Shown: positions 40,801 to 49,896, counted from the stretch's first letter. The stretch: DNA of 64,000 bases from Granulicella sp. (GCA_027450185.1 DAIDKF010000011.1:1-64000), one strand, 5' to 3'. Notes: a model not told the origin generated them from the letters alone. Made by a program: numbers and translations.

Positions 40801-41304
40801 ATCCACCGTCTGATTGAGCTGCGTCGTGCCAAGGTCAACGATGGGAGTAGAAGAAGTAACAGTGACGACTTGGCTAACTGCGCTTCCTACCGGCATGACC
40901 ATCTTGACGACCGTAACATGGCTGACTTCGACCGTTGCCTCTGTGTTCGTGGTAGCGAAGCCCTTTGCCTTGAAGGTTAGCTTGTAGGTTCCGGGGTCTA
41001 AGTTGGGTTGATCGAATAGACCTGCCGAACTCGTGATGAGCGTTTGTCCGATGCTCGTCCCTCGATTAATAATTTGCACGGCAACACCAGGAATGACTGC
41101 GCCACTGCTATCAGTAACCGTCCCTGTGATGCTTCCTCCAGACATCTGCGCCAGCGCTGGAATAGACAGGCCGCATAGAACAACAAGGGACGCAACGATC
41201 CAGGTCCAAATGCGCCTGGGTCGAGCATTGATACGCGCTTGCGTACTCGCGCGGACGGTCGCCGCGGTTGGCACGCCACTTCGGGTTATTAGCGGTGTAG
41301 TCAT
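37825..41304 (-). CDS. TonB-dependent receptor / Oar-like outer-membrane protein with N-terminal carboxypeptidase-regulatory-like domain
   Basis: 1159 aa; GGSITGTVTDSSGAVIPGVAVQIINRGT, LPLNGRDWTSL, YNYFTPSGTSAPFKRNQFGGAIGGPIRKNKAFFFFNYEGLRQ, C-terminal FRAEAFNALNHPNFQVP...QIQFGLKIIF. Confidence 0.93.
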   Translation of the reverse strand: MTTPLITRSGVPTAATVRASTQARINARPRRIWTWIVASLVVLCGLSIPALAQMSGGSITGTVTDSSGAVIPGVAVQIINRGTSIGQTLITSSAGLFDQPNLDPGTYKLTFKAKGFATTNTEATVEVSHVTVVKMVMPVGSAVSQVVTVTSSTPIVDLGTTQLNQTVDGKTLRELPLNGRDWTSLSILEPNVHTVDNQLSISAGDNSRSNRGIGTQISIGGTRPPQNNYRLDGITTNDYSGAGPGGALGLSLGVDAIQEFTVVTSDATADYGRTSGGVISAVTRQGTNKFHGSAYEFIRNSALDPYNYFTPSGTSAPFKRNQFGGAIGGPIRKNKAFFFFNYEGLRQNLTSTTINTVPSPNADAGLLQCTQTATASNKECLAFAGGPTAPPNSVGLEQYTVDPNVIPYLAVFPQANAGISGDTGTWTVRSAAIAQENLYTGRADYTFSPEDTMHATALNDASTDAQPDNFDLVEEGLDVTRRVYSVSEQHVFSSRALNVAHAGYAYTFALAPASNTAIRPISAETSLGFAPGATVGEVLIGGLSTIAGGVNAEGVYSFHYHSYQAGDDFYLTKGAHSLQAGFSYERIQSNDLGTSTNGSYSFASYLSFITNAPTSFVSNIPGLSIPIYLRQSVYGGYLMDTYHPRPNLTVKAGVRYEPISSVGEKYGHLGVLLTPTSPTVSVVNSLFNNPSLTNFAPRVGVAWDPFGTGKTSFRAAYGIYDTLPLTNYFTVDTVTVAPFGSTADLAPAPEYSFGSFSNYIPHCTGTVCSTQAYDLAIAKPTNKVNYVQRDFSRPYVQQFLLNIEQQLASGVSLEIGYTGAHGIRQPLKSNDGNIVEPTGPGSTIQNLIWPALVPTTVSGKTKYITSGTKLNPSVGVEDTTLFNESTTYNALNVAVRGNGRNYRIGASYTWSKSLDESSSSTAGTNFVNSIIAPFPFYAARFKGPSDFNVTQNFVFNGLYTLSGITSHGALIRSITDGYQLGGILRVATGLPFTPLISGDPLGLSSGNTFSLPDRIYGPGCEGNPTDLRQRGRTTQSVNFLKRQCFAYPMPIAGPNGVYYPRIGNVARNSIYGPGITSMDVSFVKNTAVPKFGPLGRVEFRAEAFNALNHPNFQVPSRANSVIYKGSTNPAVAGAASDLPLLTATSTTERQIQFGLKIIF

Positions 41305-42143
41305 TCATTGGGCTCCATAAGTTTTGCTAAATAGTTCCGAACGGATAGTTCCTTCGAGCAACGGGTCATGCTGCCGATTGTTCCACTCAATATCAATTCG
41401 CTTGATCGTGCACCTGATGGCGCTCTTAGGCCGTTCAGGCTTTGTTGCCACGCGGTTGGTTAGAGTACGCAAGTGGTCAGCTCTTTGCAGACATCCGAAT
41501 CGTTGATCGAAATACTCAGAGCGCTGCATAAGAGCAGAAGCGCACGGAGCAGCCTCACAAGACACGACGGCAATTCGAACTCGCGCCTGCTTCTCGCGTG
41601 GTTTCAAATCGGACTTCCTTGCGCATTTCGCAATGTTCATCGTGGTCCTTACTGTGGCGAATCGAAACGCTAAGTTCCGGGAATGAAGTTCGCCTGAAGC
41701 ATAAGTGAAAACCCGTTCATCGAACCAGTCACCCTGTTGCAGCGAATGCGCATAGCGAAATACGGAGAGTTTCATCGCAGGTTCAGCCGCGGCTCGTCCG
41801 GCCGCTCAAGTCTTGTAACGCGCCAGATGCATGCCTGCGACAGCGCACAAGACCTGATTCCAATCCCGAACCGGATACGCGAGAAGATGCTCGACACAAA
41901 TGCCGTCTTGTTGGCCCCTCCCTACGTCGTTGGCTCGCAGCAGTCCGCGCTCATCTGCAGGCAGCAGCACTCAGGTCAGTCACCCCACCGCATTGGCAAG
42001 ACCATAAATGGATTTTCACTTGGTTTTTGTTCAACCTTCATCGTGCAACGTAAGCATGGTTTGCCATCGATAACCGGTGCATACTTAATGCGCAAACGAA
42101 ATGGTTCGACTTCTCTTCGTCACATGAAAGGCAATCATAGCGG

Positions 42144-42671
42144 ATGATGAACATAAAAAACACAGTCGTATTGTTACTCGTAGTCTCGAGTTGCGCGCCG
42201 GCGATAAAGGCGCAGGACACCCGCCAATCGGCAATCGCCAGCATGCATGCGGTTGATCCATCGGCCATGGATCCTGGGTTCACCCATGCAGCGCCTATGG
42301 CCCAAAAGCTCGTAGACGAAGCGTTGGCCTCTCACCCAGCGGTCCTTCTAATTGCCATTCACGGGGGTGCGCCCAAGTACGACATTATCGCTTCGAACTT
42401 TGGCAGGATCGGCAAACTTGGAGATGAAGACGATCTCCGCTGCATCCGGACCGGAAAGAACAACCTGGAAGTCGACGCCACCGGCAAGCACTTCGAAGCC
42501 GAAGTCCCCTTAAGAGATAAGTCAGGTAACATCGTCGGCGCACTCGGTGTTGTCTTCAACTACAAACCGGGCGATGACAAATTGGCCAAGGAACGTATAG
42601 CCATGGCGATTTCAAATCATATGTCCGCGCAGATTTCTTCTGCTAGAAGTCTCTTGGGTCCTGCAATCTAA
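42144..42671 (+). CDS. Small secreted Cache/PDC-like domain protein
   Basis: Signal peptide, then AQKLVDEALASHPAVLLIAIHGGAPKYDIIASNFGRIGKLGDEDDLRCIRTGKN...FEAEVPLRDKSGNIVGALGVVFNYKPGDD; the last segment resembles a Cache/PAS-like beta-sheet. Confidence 0.6.
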   Translation: MMNIKNTVVLLLVVSSCAPAIKAQDTRQSAIASMHAVDPSAMDPGFTHAAPMAQKLVDEALASHPAVLLIAIHGGAPKYDIIASNFGRIGKLGDEDDLRCIRTGKNNLEVDATGKHFEAEVPLRDKSGNIVGALGVVFNYKPGDDKLAKERIAMAISNHMSAQISSARSLLGPAI

Positions 42672-42745
42672 GACAAGGGTAGTGCTTTCTTTGATCAACC
42701 GAGGTCCACGTTGACATATAACCGTTCTCCACGAAAGAAGTTTTA

Positions 42746-43822
42746 ATGAAAACACCTTATCGCTGTTTACTAGGGTCCGCGTTGCTTGTCGTCATAGCTG
42801 TTGCTGGCGCCCAGGAACCTGCGCCCGCTCCAACTGCGCCTACCCAACCGACATCCTTGGGCACCGCGCAATCAAACGCCGCATTGACACTCGTAGGACG
42901 AATCCCTGTCCCCCGGATGACAGGCACCTGGGACCACCTTACTCTCGACCCAGCGACCGACCGGCTCTTCGCTTCGGCCCAGGACGACAATCAGGTCCGG
43001 GTCTTCGATCTCCATGCGCGCAAGCAACTCGATACGATGACCTCTGGATTCAATCGCCCTCAAGGCCTTTATTATGTCGCGGGCGACGATACGCTGGCAG
43101 TCTCGAATGGCAAGGACGGAACCTTACGAGCATTTAACGGCAAGACCTATGAGCCCATCAGGATTGTTCAGCTCTCCCTCGGTGCTGACATGATGGATAT
43201 GGATCCGACGACCAGGTATCTCTACGTCGATCACGGAGGAACGGACTCCAACCGTGGGCCAGGCGGCCTGGCCATCATCAACACGAAAGACTGGAGCAAG
43301 GTTGGAGAGATTTCAACCGAGTTGCGGCCTGCTGCGCTTGCCATGGAAAAGAGCGGTGACCGATTGTACCTGCTCATCCCTGGTCTTACGCAGGTTGCCG
43401 TGATCGATCGCTCGACGAATGCGATCTACGCACGCTTTCAGCTCAAGGTTCCAGCGCAGCCCATCGCTCTTGCACTGGATGAGCGTCGGCACCGGCTCTT
43501 CGTTGATATGCGTCGGCCCTCCTCTTTCAATATTCTCGACTCGAACACCGGCAAGCCGATCGCCACACTGGATACCATCGATGGCGTCGAAAGCATGTAC
43601 TACGACGCAAAGCTACGCCGAATCTACATGACAGCTCTGGATGGCTACGTGCAAGTCATTCAGCAGATCGATGCCGATCATTACAAGACCATTGCCCGCT
43701 TCTTTACTGGCCACCACGCTGGCACGTCACAGTGGGTTCCGAACATGAATCTTTTCTGTGTGGCCGTTCCTCCCGTCGATGGTCAGGCTGCGGAGATATG
43801 GCTGTTCCAGCCTAAACATTAG
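42746..43822 (+). CDS. YncE-like secreted beta-propeller protein
   Basis: Signal peptide; LTLDPATDRLFASAQDDNQVRVFDLHARKQLDTM, GLYYVAGDDTLAVSNGKDGTLRAFNGKTYE, repeated YVTN-like blades. Confidence 0.82.
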   Translation: MKTPYRCLLGSALLVVIAVAGAQEPAPAPTAPTQPTSLGTAQSNAALTLVGRIPVPRMTGTWDHLTLDPATDRLFASAQDDNQVRVFDLHARKQLDTMTSGFNRPQGLYYVAGDDTLAVSNGKDGTLRAFNGKTYEPIRIVQLSLGADMMDMDPTTRYLYVDHGGTDSNRGPGGLAIINTKDWSKVGEISTELRPAALAMEKSGDRLYLLIPGLTQVAVIDRSTNAIYARFQLKVPAQPIALALDERRHRLFVDMRRPSSFNILDSNTGKPIATLDTIDGVESMYYDAKLRRIYMTALDGYVQVIQQIDADHYKTIARFFTGHHAGTSQWVPNMNLFCVAVPPVDGQAAEIWLFQPKH

Positions 43823-43841
43823 TTGCTTGAGGACTCGAAGC

Positions 43842-44891
43842 ATGAAACGCTTTACCTCGTTTACGCTTGTCTTGACCTTGGCTACATCTTGCGGGCACAG
43901 CTTGCCGGCGCTTGCTCAACAGTCGATCACGCCGCAAACGATCCCAGCATATACTCCGCATCCCATCGAGCCCGGGGTGATTCGGAGTTGGGGCCATGTA
44001 TTCGTTCGGTCTGTTATGACAAGCTGGGAGCAGGCTTTTGCAGCCTATCATCCTGGGATTACTTTTTCCGACAACCTCGTCTCCAGTGCGGCAGCTACAG
44101 GTGCGCTCTTCACCAACACCGCAGACCTTGGTGTCGTGGGCCGCGAGATCCGGCCAATGGAAGTGGCTGGCTACTCCCGCGTCATGAAGCACAAGCCGTT
44201 TCCCTACGAGGTCATGACCGGCAGTTGGGCCAACGCGGATAAGAGCGTCGCCCTGGGCATTTTTGTAGCCCAGGATAATCCAATCAAGCGCCTCACCTTC
44301 ACTCAGCTTGACGCCATCTTCGGCGCAGAGCATCTGCGTGGTGCTCCGGCAAACATACGCACCTGGGGCCAACTAGGACTTACCGGCAGATGGGCTTCCC
44401 GTCCGATACATGTATACGGTGGAGAGCTCGATGCCGCGCCTGCTTTTTTCTTCTCGCAGACCGTCATGAAGGGATCTCTCCTCTGGAATGAAAACCTTCA
44501 TCACTTCGACGATCTCGACCGGCCTGACAAGACAACCTACGTAGCCCAGCAGCGGATCGTCGACGCGCTGGCGAAGGACCCCGATGGGATCGCTCTTTCC
44601 GGAACCGGCTTTGTAAGCCCTGGAACGAAATTGATCGCCATAGCCGCGCGTGATGCAGGCCCTTTCATTCTGCCGACACCATCCAGCAACGAAGACCGAA
44701 CCTACCCGCTCTCCCGTTCCGTTTGGATCTTCACAAACCAATCGCCGACCAATCCTCTCGATCTGCGAACTCGTGAGTTCCTTCGATTCATCTTCAGCCG
44801 TGAAGGCCAGGAGCTTGTTCGCAAAGATGGAGAGTACGTCCCGCTGACGCCTGCGAAAGATCTTGAGCAACTTGAGAAGCTGGGCCAATGA
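43842..44891 (+). CDS. PstS-like periplasmic substrate-binding protein (orphan)
   Basis: MKRFTSFTLVLTLATSCGHSLPALAQQ signal peptide; NIRTWGQLGLTGRWASRPIHVYGG, LRTREFLRFIFSREGQELVRKDGEYVPL. Confidence 0.82.
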   Translation: MKRFTSFTLVLTLATSCGHSLPALAQQSITPQTIPAYTPHPIEPGVIRSWGHVFVRSVMTSWEQAFAAYHPGITFSDNLVSSAAATGALFTNTADLGVVGREIRPMEVAGYSRVMKHKPFPYEVMTGSWANADKSVALGIFVAQDNPIKRLTFTQLDAIFGAEHLRGAPANIRTWGQLGLTGRWASRPIHVYGGELDAAPAFFFSQTVMKGSLLWNENLHHFDDLDRPDKTTYVAQQRIVDALAKDPDGIALSGTGFVSPGTKLIAIAARDAGPFILPTPSSNEDRTYPLSRSVWIFTNQSPTNPLDLRTREFLRFIFSREGQELVRKDGEYVPLTPAKDLEQLEKLGQ

Positions 44892-44925
44892 ATCGATCTT
44901 AAAATCTCATCTCGGAGTCTGTCGT

Positions 44926-46116
44926 ATGTATCTCTTCCACTACGTAGCGCTCACCGCGCTCCTCATCGCGAGCCTTCCATCCTCGATTCGAGCACAGGCC
45001 TCTCAAGCGAAATCCGATGCAGAAGCCAGTGCGCTTCAGGCGGCACGCGCCAGGAGCGTTCTCCGCAAGGGTCACGAAGTCCACTACCCGCCTGACCGTT
45101 TCGATCTCAGTGACCTTCCCCACTACAAGCCGGAGGTGCAGGTCTCCGGCACGATTCGTCAGTGGGGATCTAACTATCTGACCGATTCGCCCTTGGCGAG
45201 TTACCTTGAAACTGCATTCCAGAAGTTTCAGCCCAACGTAAAGTTCTCTGACAATCTCCGAACCTCCGAGCACGCCATCTCGTCGCTCGTCTTCGGTGTT
45301 GCGGATGTCGGCATCATGGGTCGCCAGATTATGTGGGACGAGCGTCTCTCCTTCCAGCGCGAGTTCAATTACCAGCCAACGGGCATCATCGGGATGACCG
45401 GGTCCTATGATGTCTCCGGCTGGAATCCGCCAATCGGATTCTATGTCAACTCCAAAAATCCGCTCGCGCACCTCTCCATGGCACAGATCGACGGAATCTT
45501 CGGAGACGTGCGCACCGGTGCGTACGACGGCCTCATCTGGAACGAGGCGGCAGCCAGGGGCGCTGAGAAGAACATCCGCACCTGGGGCCAGCTCGGTCTC
45601 TCCGGTGAGTGGGCCGATAAGCCGATTCACGTGCTCGGCTACAACTTGGAGTTTCACTTTCCGCAGGAGATCGAGACGCGAGCATTCGGCGGTGTCACCA
45701 GCAAATTCAACGGCGGACTTCTGGAGTACTCTAACTCCACCAATGCGGATGGCACGTTGAAGATTGCCGGGCAGACCATGATCGAGGACGTCGCAAAGGA
45801 TCCATACGCCATCGCTTATGTGGCTGGAGGGGAACTCTGGAAGACGGCCGCTGTAAAGACCCTCGCCATCGGGTACGGAAGCAATGGACCTTTTGAAGAC
45901 CTCACAATGGACAACGTCCGCAATCGCACTTACCCGTTTTACGCCGATATCTTCTTCTGGATTAATCGCGATCCTAAGCAGCCGGTCGACCCGAAGCTCC
46001 GCGAATATCTCCGCTTTATCCTCTCCCGCGAAGGCCAGGAGCAGATTGTTCGTGACGGCAAATACCTCCCGCTAACCAAAACCGTCATCGAGCAAGAGCG
46101 AAAGAAGCTCGACTGA
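44926..46116 (+). CDS. PstS-like periplasmic substrate-binding protein (orphan)
   Basis: Signal peptide; TIRQWGSNYLTDSPLASYLETAFQKFQPNVKFSDN, NIRTWGQLGLSGEWADKPIHVLGY, KLREYLRFILSREGQEQIVRDGKYLPL. Confidence 0.82.
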   Translation: MYLFHYVALTALLIASLPSSIRAQASQAKSDAEASALQAARARSVLRKGHEVHYPPDRFDLSDLPHYKPEVQVSGTIRQWGSNYLTDSPLASYLETAFQKFQPNVKFSDNLRTSEHAISSLVFGVADVGIMGRQIMWDERLSFQREFNYQPTGIIGMTGSYDVSGWNPPIGFYVNSKNPLAHLSMAQIDGIFGDVRTGAYDGLIWNEAAARGAEKNIRTWGQLGLSGEWADKPIHVLGYNLEFHFPQEIETRAFGGVTSKFNGGLLEYSNSTNADGTLKIAGQTMIEDVAKDPYAIAYVAGGELWKTAAVKTLAIGYGSNGPFEDLTMDNVRNRTYPFYADIFFWINRDPKQPVDPKLREYLRFILSREGQEQIVRDGKYLPLTKTVIEQERKKLD

Positions 46117-46343
46117 TCCTGACCGCTATCACGCTTCAGAGCCAGTCCACCCGCACCGACCCCACCGCACTGGCCCGAATATCGCTCTCCACCTCCTGTT
46201 TTTCGCTCCGCATGCTTGCATCGCCCGGATTTCCGGGCGTATAACTTGCGCATCGGACCGCATCGCAAAGGTCTGTCTGGAGCAATCCACCCCCTGAACG
46301 GCTCGCGGTCTCGCGAAATCAATTCAAGGACGGTGGTGTACCC

Positions 46344-47339
46344 ATGCTCAGGCTGAAATCACATCTTGCCTCCTTCTCCGTAGCGCTCGCTCTGCTGGCC
46401 ACCACCGGTTGCCAGTCCCACTCCAAGTCTGAGACCTACGTCCTGGTCGCCAACAATCTCAAACTTCCCTACTGGCAGACCGTCGACTCCGGCTTCGATC
46501 GCGCAGGTGCCGAGTACGGCGTCACCACCGTCCTCAACGGCCCAGACACCTTCGATCCCCAGGCCGAACTCGCCGCCTTCCGCCAGGCCGTCGCCCGCAA
46601 GCCCGCCGGGATCCTCGTCTCTGTCGCCGACGCCACCATCTTCCGCGCGGACATCAACGCCGCCATCGCCGCCGGAGTCCCCGTCATCACCGTTGACTCC
46701 GACGCACCCACCAGCTCCCGCCTCTTCTTCATCGGTACCAACAACATCGCCGCTGGACGTCTCGGCGGCCAGCGCCTCATCGAGAAGCTCGGCGGCAAAG
46801 GCAACGTCGTCGTCTTCACCTACCCCGGCCAGCCCAACCTCGCCGACCGCCTCGAAGGCTACGAAGACCAGATCTCGGGTCATCCCGGCATCAAGATCGT
46901 CGATGTCGTCGACATCAAAGGCGATGCCGGCAACGCCTTCGACGCCGCTCAGTCCTTCCTCGCCAAAACCGGCCCCGACAAGATCGACGCCTTCGTCTGC
47001 CTCGAATCAGCCTCCGGTAAAGCGGTAGCCGAAGTCCTCCAGCGCGCCCACGCCACCGACCGCACCCTCATCGCCATGGACGTCGACAACCAGACCCTCC
47101 AGCTCATCCAGAGCGGCAGCATCGAGGCCACCGTCTCCCAGAAGCCCTTCACGATGGGCTACGTCGGCCTCAAGGCTCTCGCCGAAGTCCACCAATATCC
47201 CCGCCGATCCTTCAGGGCCAACTACACCGTCGACGCCTTCTCCCCCTACCCCGTCTTCGTCGATACCGGCACCGCACTGGTCGACAAAGTCAACGTAGAC
47301 ATCTACCTCGCCAACGCCAAAGCCGCCGGAGCAAACTAG
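46344..47339 (+). CDS. Sugar-type (RbsB/LacI-fold) periplasmic binding lipoprotein
   Basis: Lipobox LLATTGCQS; YVLVANNLKLPYWQTVDSGFDRAGAEYGV, GIPVITVDSDAP-type segment (GVPVITVDSDAPTSSRLFFIGTNN), Peripla_BP_4 pattern. Confidence 0.88.
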   Translation: MLRLKSHLASFSVALALLATTGCQSHSKSETYVLVANNLKLPYWQTVDSGFDRAGAEYGVTTVLNGPDTFDPQAELAAFRQAVARKPAGILVSVADATIFRADINAAIAAGVPVITVDSDAPTSSRLFFIGTNNIAAGRLGGQRLIEKLGGKGNVVVFTYPGQPNLADRLEGYEDQISGHPGIKIVDVVDIKGDAGNAFDAAQSFLAKTGPDKIDAFVCLESASGKAVAEVLQRAHATDRTLIAMDVDNQTLQLIQSGSIEATVSQKPFTMGYVGLKALAEVHQYPRRSFRANYTVDAFSPYPVFVDTGTALVDKVNVDIYLANAKAAGAN

Positions 47340-47495
47340 ACCCCCTCCCATCAAGTTCACGTCTTCGCTTGGAAGGGGGCGGAACCTCAGTCCCTCCAGT
47401 CGCTGCTTCCAGTCGAGCCGGGCCTTAGCTCCGGGACACCCTCCCTCCGAATATCGCCCGGCCACACGCACCCTGGCGCGCACACCATCCCGCAC

Positions 47496-47548
47496 CCCAA
47501 ATTCGTGTTGAGAGTGTCGATTTGCAACCCAAAATTGCGTTGAGAGTG
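47496..47548. repeat. Imperfect ~21-bp direct repeat, 32-bp period
   Basis: CCCAAATTCGTGTTGAGAGTG (47496-47516) and CCCAAAATTGCGTTGAGAGTG (47528-47548). Confidence 0.8.
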
Positions 47549-47582
47549 CACTGAAATTCGCGCGATCCGACGCAAAAACCTA

Positions 47583-48620
47583 TTACAGCCCGCCGCCAGT
47601 ACCGCTGCCCAACTGCGCCATCGTCGTCCGCAGGTACTTATGCGGATTCACCGGAATCCCTCGCACCTGCACCTCGTAGTGCAGATTCGGCCCTGTCACC
47701 CTCGTCCCGCTATGTCCAACATAACCAATGACTTCACCCTTGACCACCGTCTGTCCATCCACCACGTTGAACCCCTGAAGATGGGCATAAAGCGTCACAA
47801 TTCCGTTGCCATGGTCAATCTCGATCTCGCGCCCGTACCCTGACCCCATCCCGGCCTTGATCACCCGTCCGCCCGCCGGTGCATGGATCGGCGTCCCATC
47901 CGCTCCCCCAATGTCCACACCCTTGTGAAACTCCCCGTCCCCATTGCCTAAAACAGGATCTTCCCGCTCGCCAAACCCGCTATTAATTGGCCCCATGATC
48001 GGCCACATATCCGGCACATTCAGCCCCACGCTGGCATCAAACGACGCAAAATCACCTAGCGCACTGCGCACTCCTAGACTCGGATTCACCGGCGGCTGCA
48101 TCGTAAGCCCTTCGCTTGCAGTAGCTTTCAGCGCATAGAACGTATCCAGCGACTTGTAATAACTATCGTCCGTGAAGCTCGCCGCATCATCCTTCAGCGG
48201 AGCCTTCGCCGCCTCCGCCGCCGCCGACTTTGCCCCGTGTGTCCCGTACGTCCCATGGATGTGCGTCAGCTTCCCTGCCGTCAGCCCATAGATCGCCGAA
48301 ACCTCCACCGCCAGCGACCCCAGGCTGGCCGCCTGCACATCCTTCTCATGTGCCTGCTTTTCCAACCCCGCGTAGTCCTTGCGCGTCATCGCCAACTCAT
48401 CGCGCATACGGTTGATCGACTCCGCCTTCACCAGCATCCGCGAGTACGATCCCGCCATTCCTGCAATCGAAAACAGCCCCACCACCGCAGCGGCCACAAA
48501 CATGTAAACGTAACGCATCGGAATCCCCACGCGATCCACCGCGCCGTCTTCACCCTGCGTCACATACACAATAAATCTACGTCGCACTGTTACTCCCTGC
48601 ATCGAAATCGAACGCTGCAA
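47583..48620 (-). CDS. M23-family metallopeptidase (LytM domain), membrane anchored
   Basis: FHKGVDIGGADGTPIHAPAGGRVIKAGMGSGYGREIEIDHGNGIVTLYAHLQGF...GHSGTRVTGPNLHYEVQVRGIPVNPHKYL. Confidence 0.95.
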   Translation of the reverse strand: MQRSISMQGVTVRRRFIVYVTQGEDGAVDRVGIPMRYVYMFVAAAVVGLFSIAGMAGSYSRMLVKAESINRMRDELAMTRKDYAGLEKQAHEKDVQAASLGSLAVEVSAIYGLTAGKLTHIHGTYGTHGAKSAAAEAAKAPLKDDAASFTDDSYYKSLDTFYALKATASEGLTMQPPVNPSLGVRSALGDFASFDASVGLNVPDMWPIMGPINSGFGEREDPVLGNGDGEFHKGVDIGGADGTPIHAPAGGRVIKAGMGSGYGREIEIDHGNGIVTLYAHLQGFNVVDGQTVVKGEVIGYVGHSGTRVTGPNLHYEVQVRGIPVNPHKYLRTTMAQLGSGTGGGL

Positions 48621-48876
48621 GACCCATTCGCGCCCGCGTCACGGGTTTTCTTTCTCGCTGAAAACGATACACCCGTCTTCGGCGGAAAGCAGTATGTTTG
48701 GGCACTTTTTTGCGGCTTTTTCGGTCCACATCCACATCGGCAAACGAACCCGGGGAGATCTCGCAGCCTGGCCCGTTAAATCTACATTCATTTTAATGGA
48801 CTGACCGGCTCCGAGCAACTTTTTCACTCACTCCACCTCGTATCCCTGCACGCTCTCAGGATGTACTCTGAAATCT

Positions 48877-49896
48877 GTGTCTTACGCACCCAAATCGCGG
48901 TCTCCGAAAAAATCCCTCGGCGAGCTTCTCCTCATCGAACGCATCCGCTCCCGCGCCTCCGCCACCCGTGCCATCCGCCTCGGCATCGGCGACGACTGTG
49001 CCATCCTCACCCCGCCCCCCGGCCACGAACTCCTTGTCACCACCGACTTCTCCCTCGAAGGCCGCCACTTTCGCCGCACCTGGCACTCCCCCGCCTCCAT
49101 TGGCCACCGCACTCTCGCCCGCGGGCTGTCCGATCTCGCTGCCATGGGAGCCACTCCCCTCGCCGCATTTCTCTCTCTCGCTCTGCCCAAATCCGCCGCG
49201 CGCAACACCCGCTTTCTTGACGGCTTTCTCGATGGTCTGCTCTCCCTCGCCCACACCCACCACGTCACTCTGGCCGGTGGCGACACCGCCCAATCACCCT
49301 CCGATCACATCCTCGCCGACATCGTCCTTCTCGGCTCCGCGCCCGCCGGCCGAGCACTCCGCCGCTCCACTGCGCGCCCCGGCGACCTTCTCTACTGCAC
49401 CGGTTCCCTCGGCGGAGCCGCAGCCGAACTCGCCGAACTCGCCGCCTCCCCCCGCAGATTTCACAGCGCCACCGCAGCCGGCCATCACCCTCACCTCTTC
49501 CCCCAGCCGCGCCTCGCCATCGGCGCGACCCTCCTCCGCCGCCGCCTTGCCACCGCCTCCATCGACCTCAGCGACGGCCTCTCCACCGACCTCGCGCACC
49601 TCTGCACCGAGTCCAACGTAGCCGCAGAAATCAACCTCGCCCAGCTCCCGCTCCACCCCCTCGCCGCCACACTCGACGACCGCGCCCAGATCACCGCGCT
49701 CCTCCACGGTGGCGAAGACTACGAACTCCTCTTCACCGCCGCCCCGTCCACCAAAATCCCTCGCTCCATCGCCAGCACTCCCATCACCTGCATTGGCCGC
49801 ATCCTCAAACCGCAAAAGAACAAACCCCTCATGACCATTCTGAATGGGAATGAACGATTCCAACTCCTGCCCCGCGGCTGGGAGCACTTCCAATGA
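48877..49896 (+). CDS. thiL: Thiamine-monophosphate kinase
   Basis: GTG start; SLGELLLIERIRSRA...RLGIGDDCAILTPPPGHELLVTTDFSLEGRHFRRTWHSPASIGHRTLARGLSDLAAMGATPLAAFLSLALP. Confidence 0.93.
   Translation: MSYAPKSRSPKKSLGELLLIERIRSRASATRAIRLGIGDDCAILTPPPGHELLVTTDFSLEGRHFRRTWHSPASIGHRTLARGLSDLAAMGATPLAAFLSLALPKSAARNTRFLDGFLDGLLSLAHTHHVTLAGGDTAQSPSDHILADIVLLGSAPAGRALRRSTARPGDLLYCTGSLGGAAAELAELAASPRRFHSATAAGHHPHLFPQPRLAIGATLLRRRLATASIDLSDGLSTDLAHLCTESNVAAEINLAQLPLHPLAATLDDRAQITALLHGGEDYELLFTAAPSTKIPRSIASTPITCIGRILKPQKNKPLMTILNGNERFQLLPRGWEHFQ

Noticed and set aside
41305-41775. 156-aa minus-strand ORF upstream of the TonB receptor
   Set aside because: No recognizable domain or signal peptide and Arg-rich; not supportable as a gene, kept only as part of the long intergenic region.
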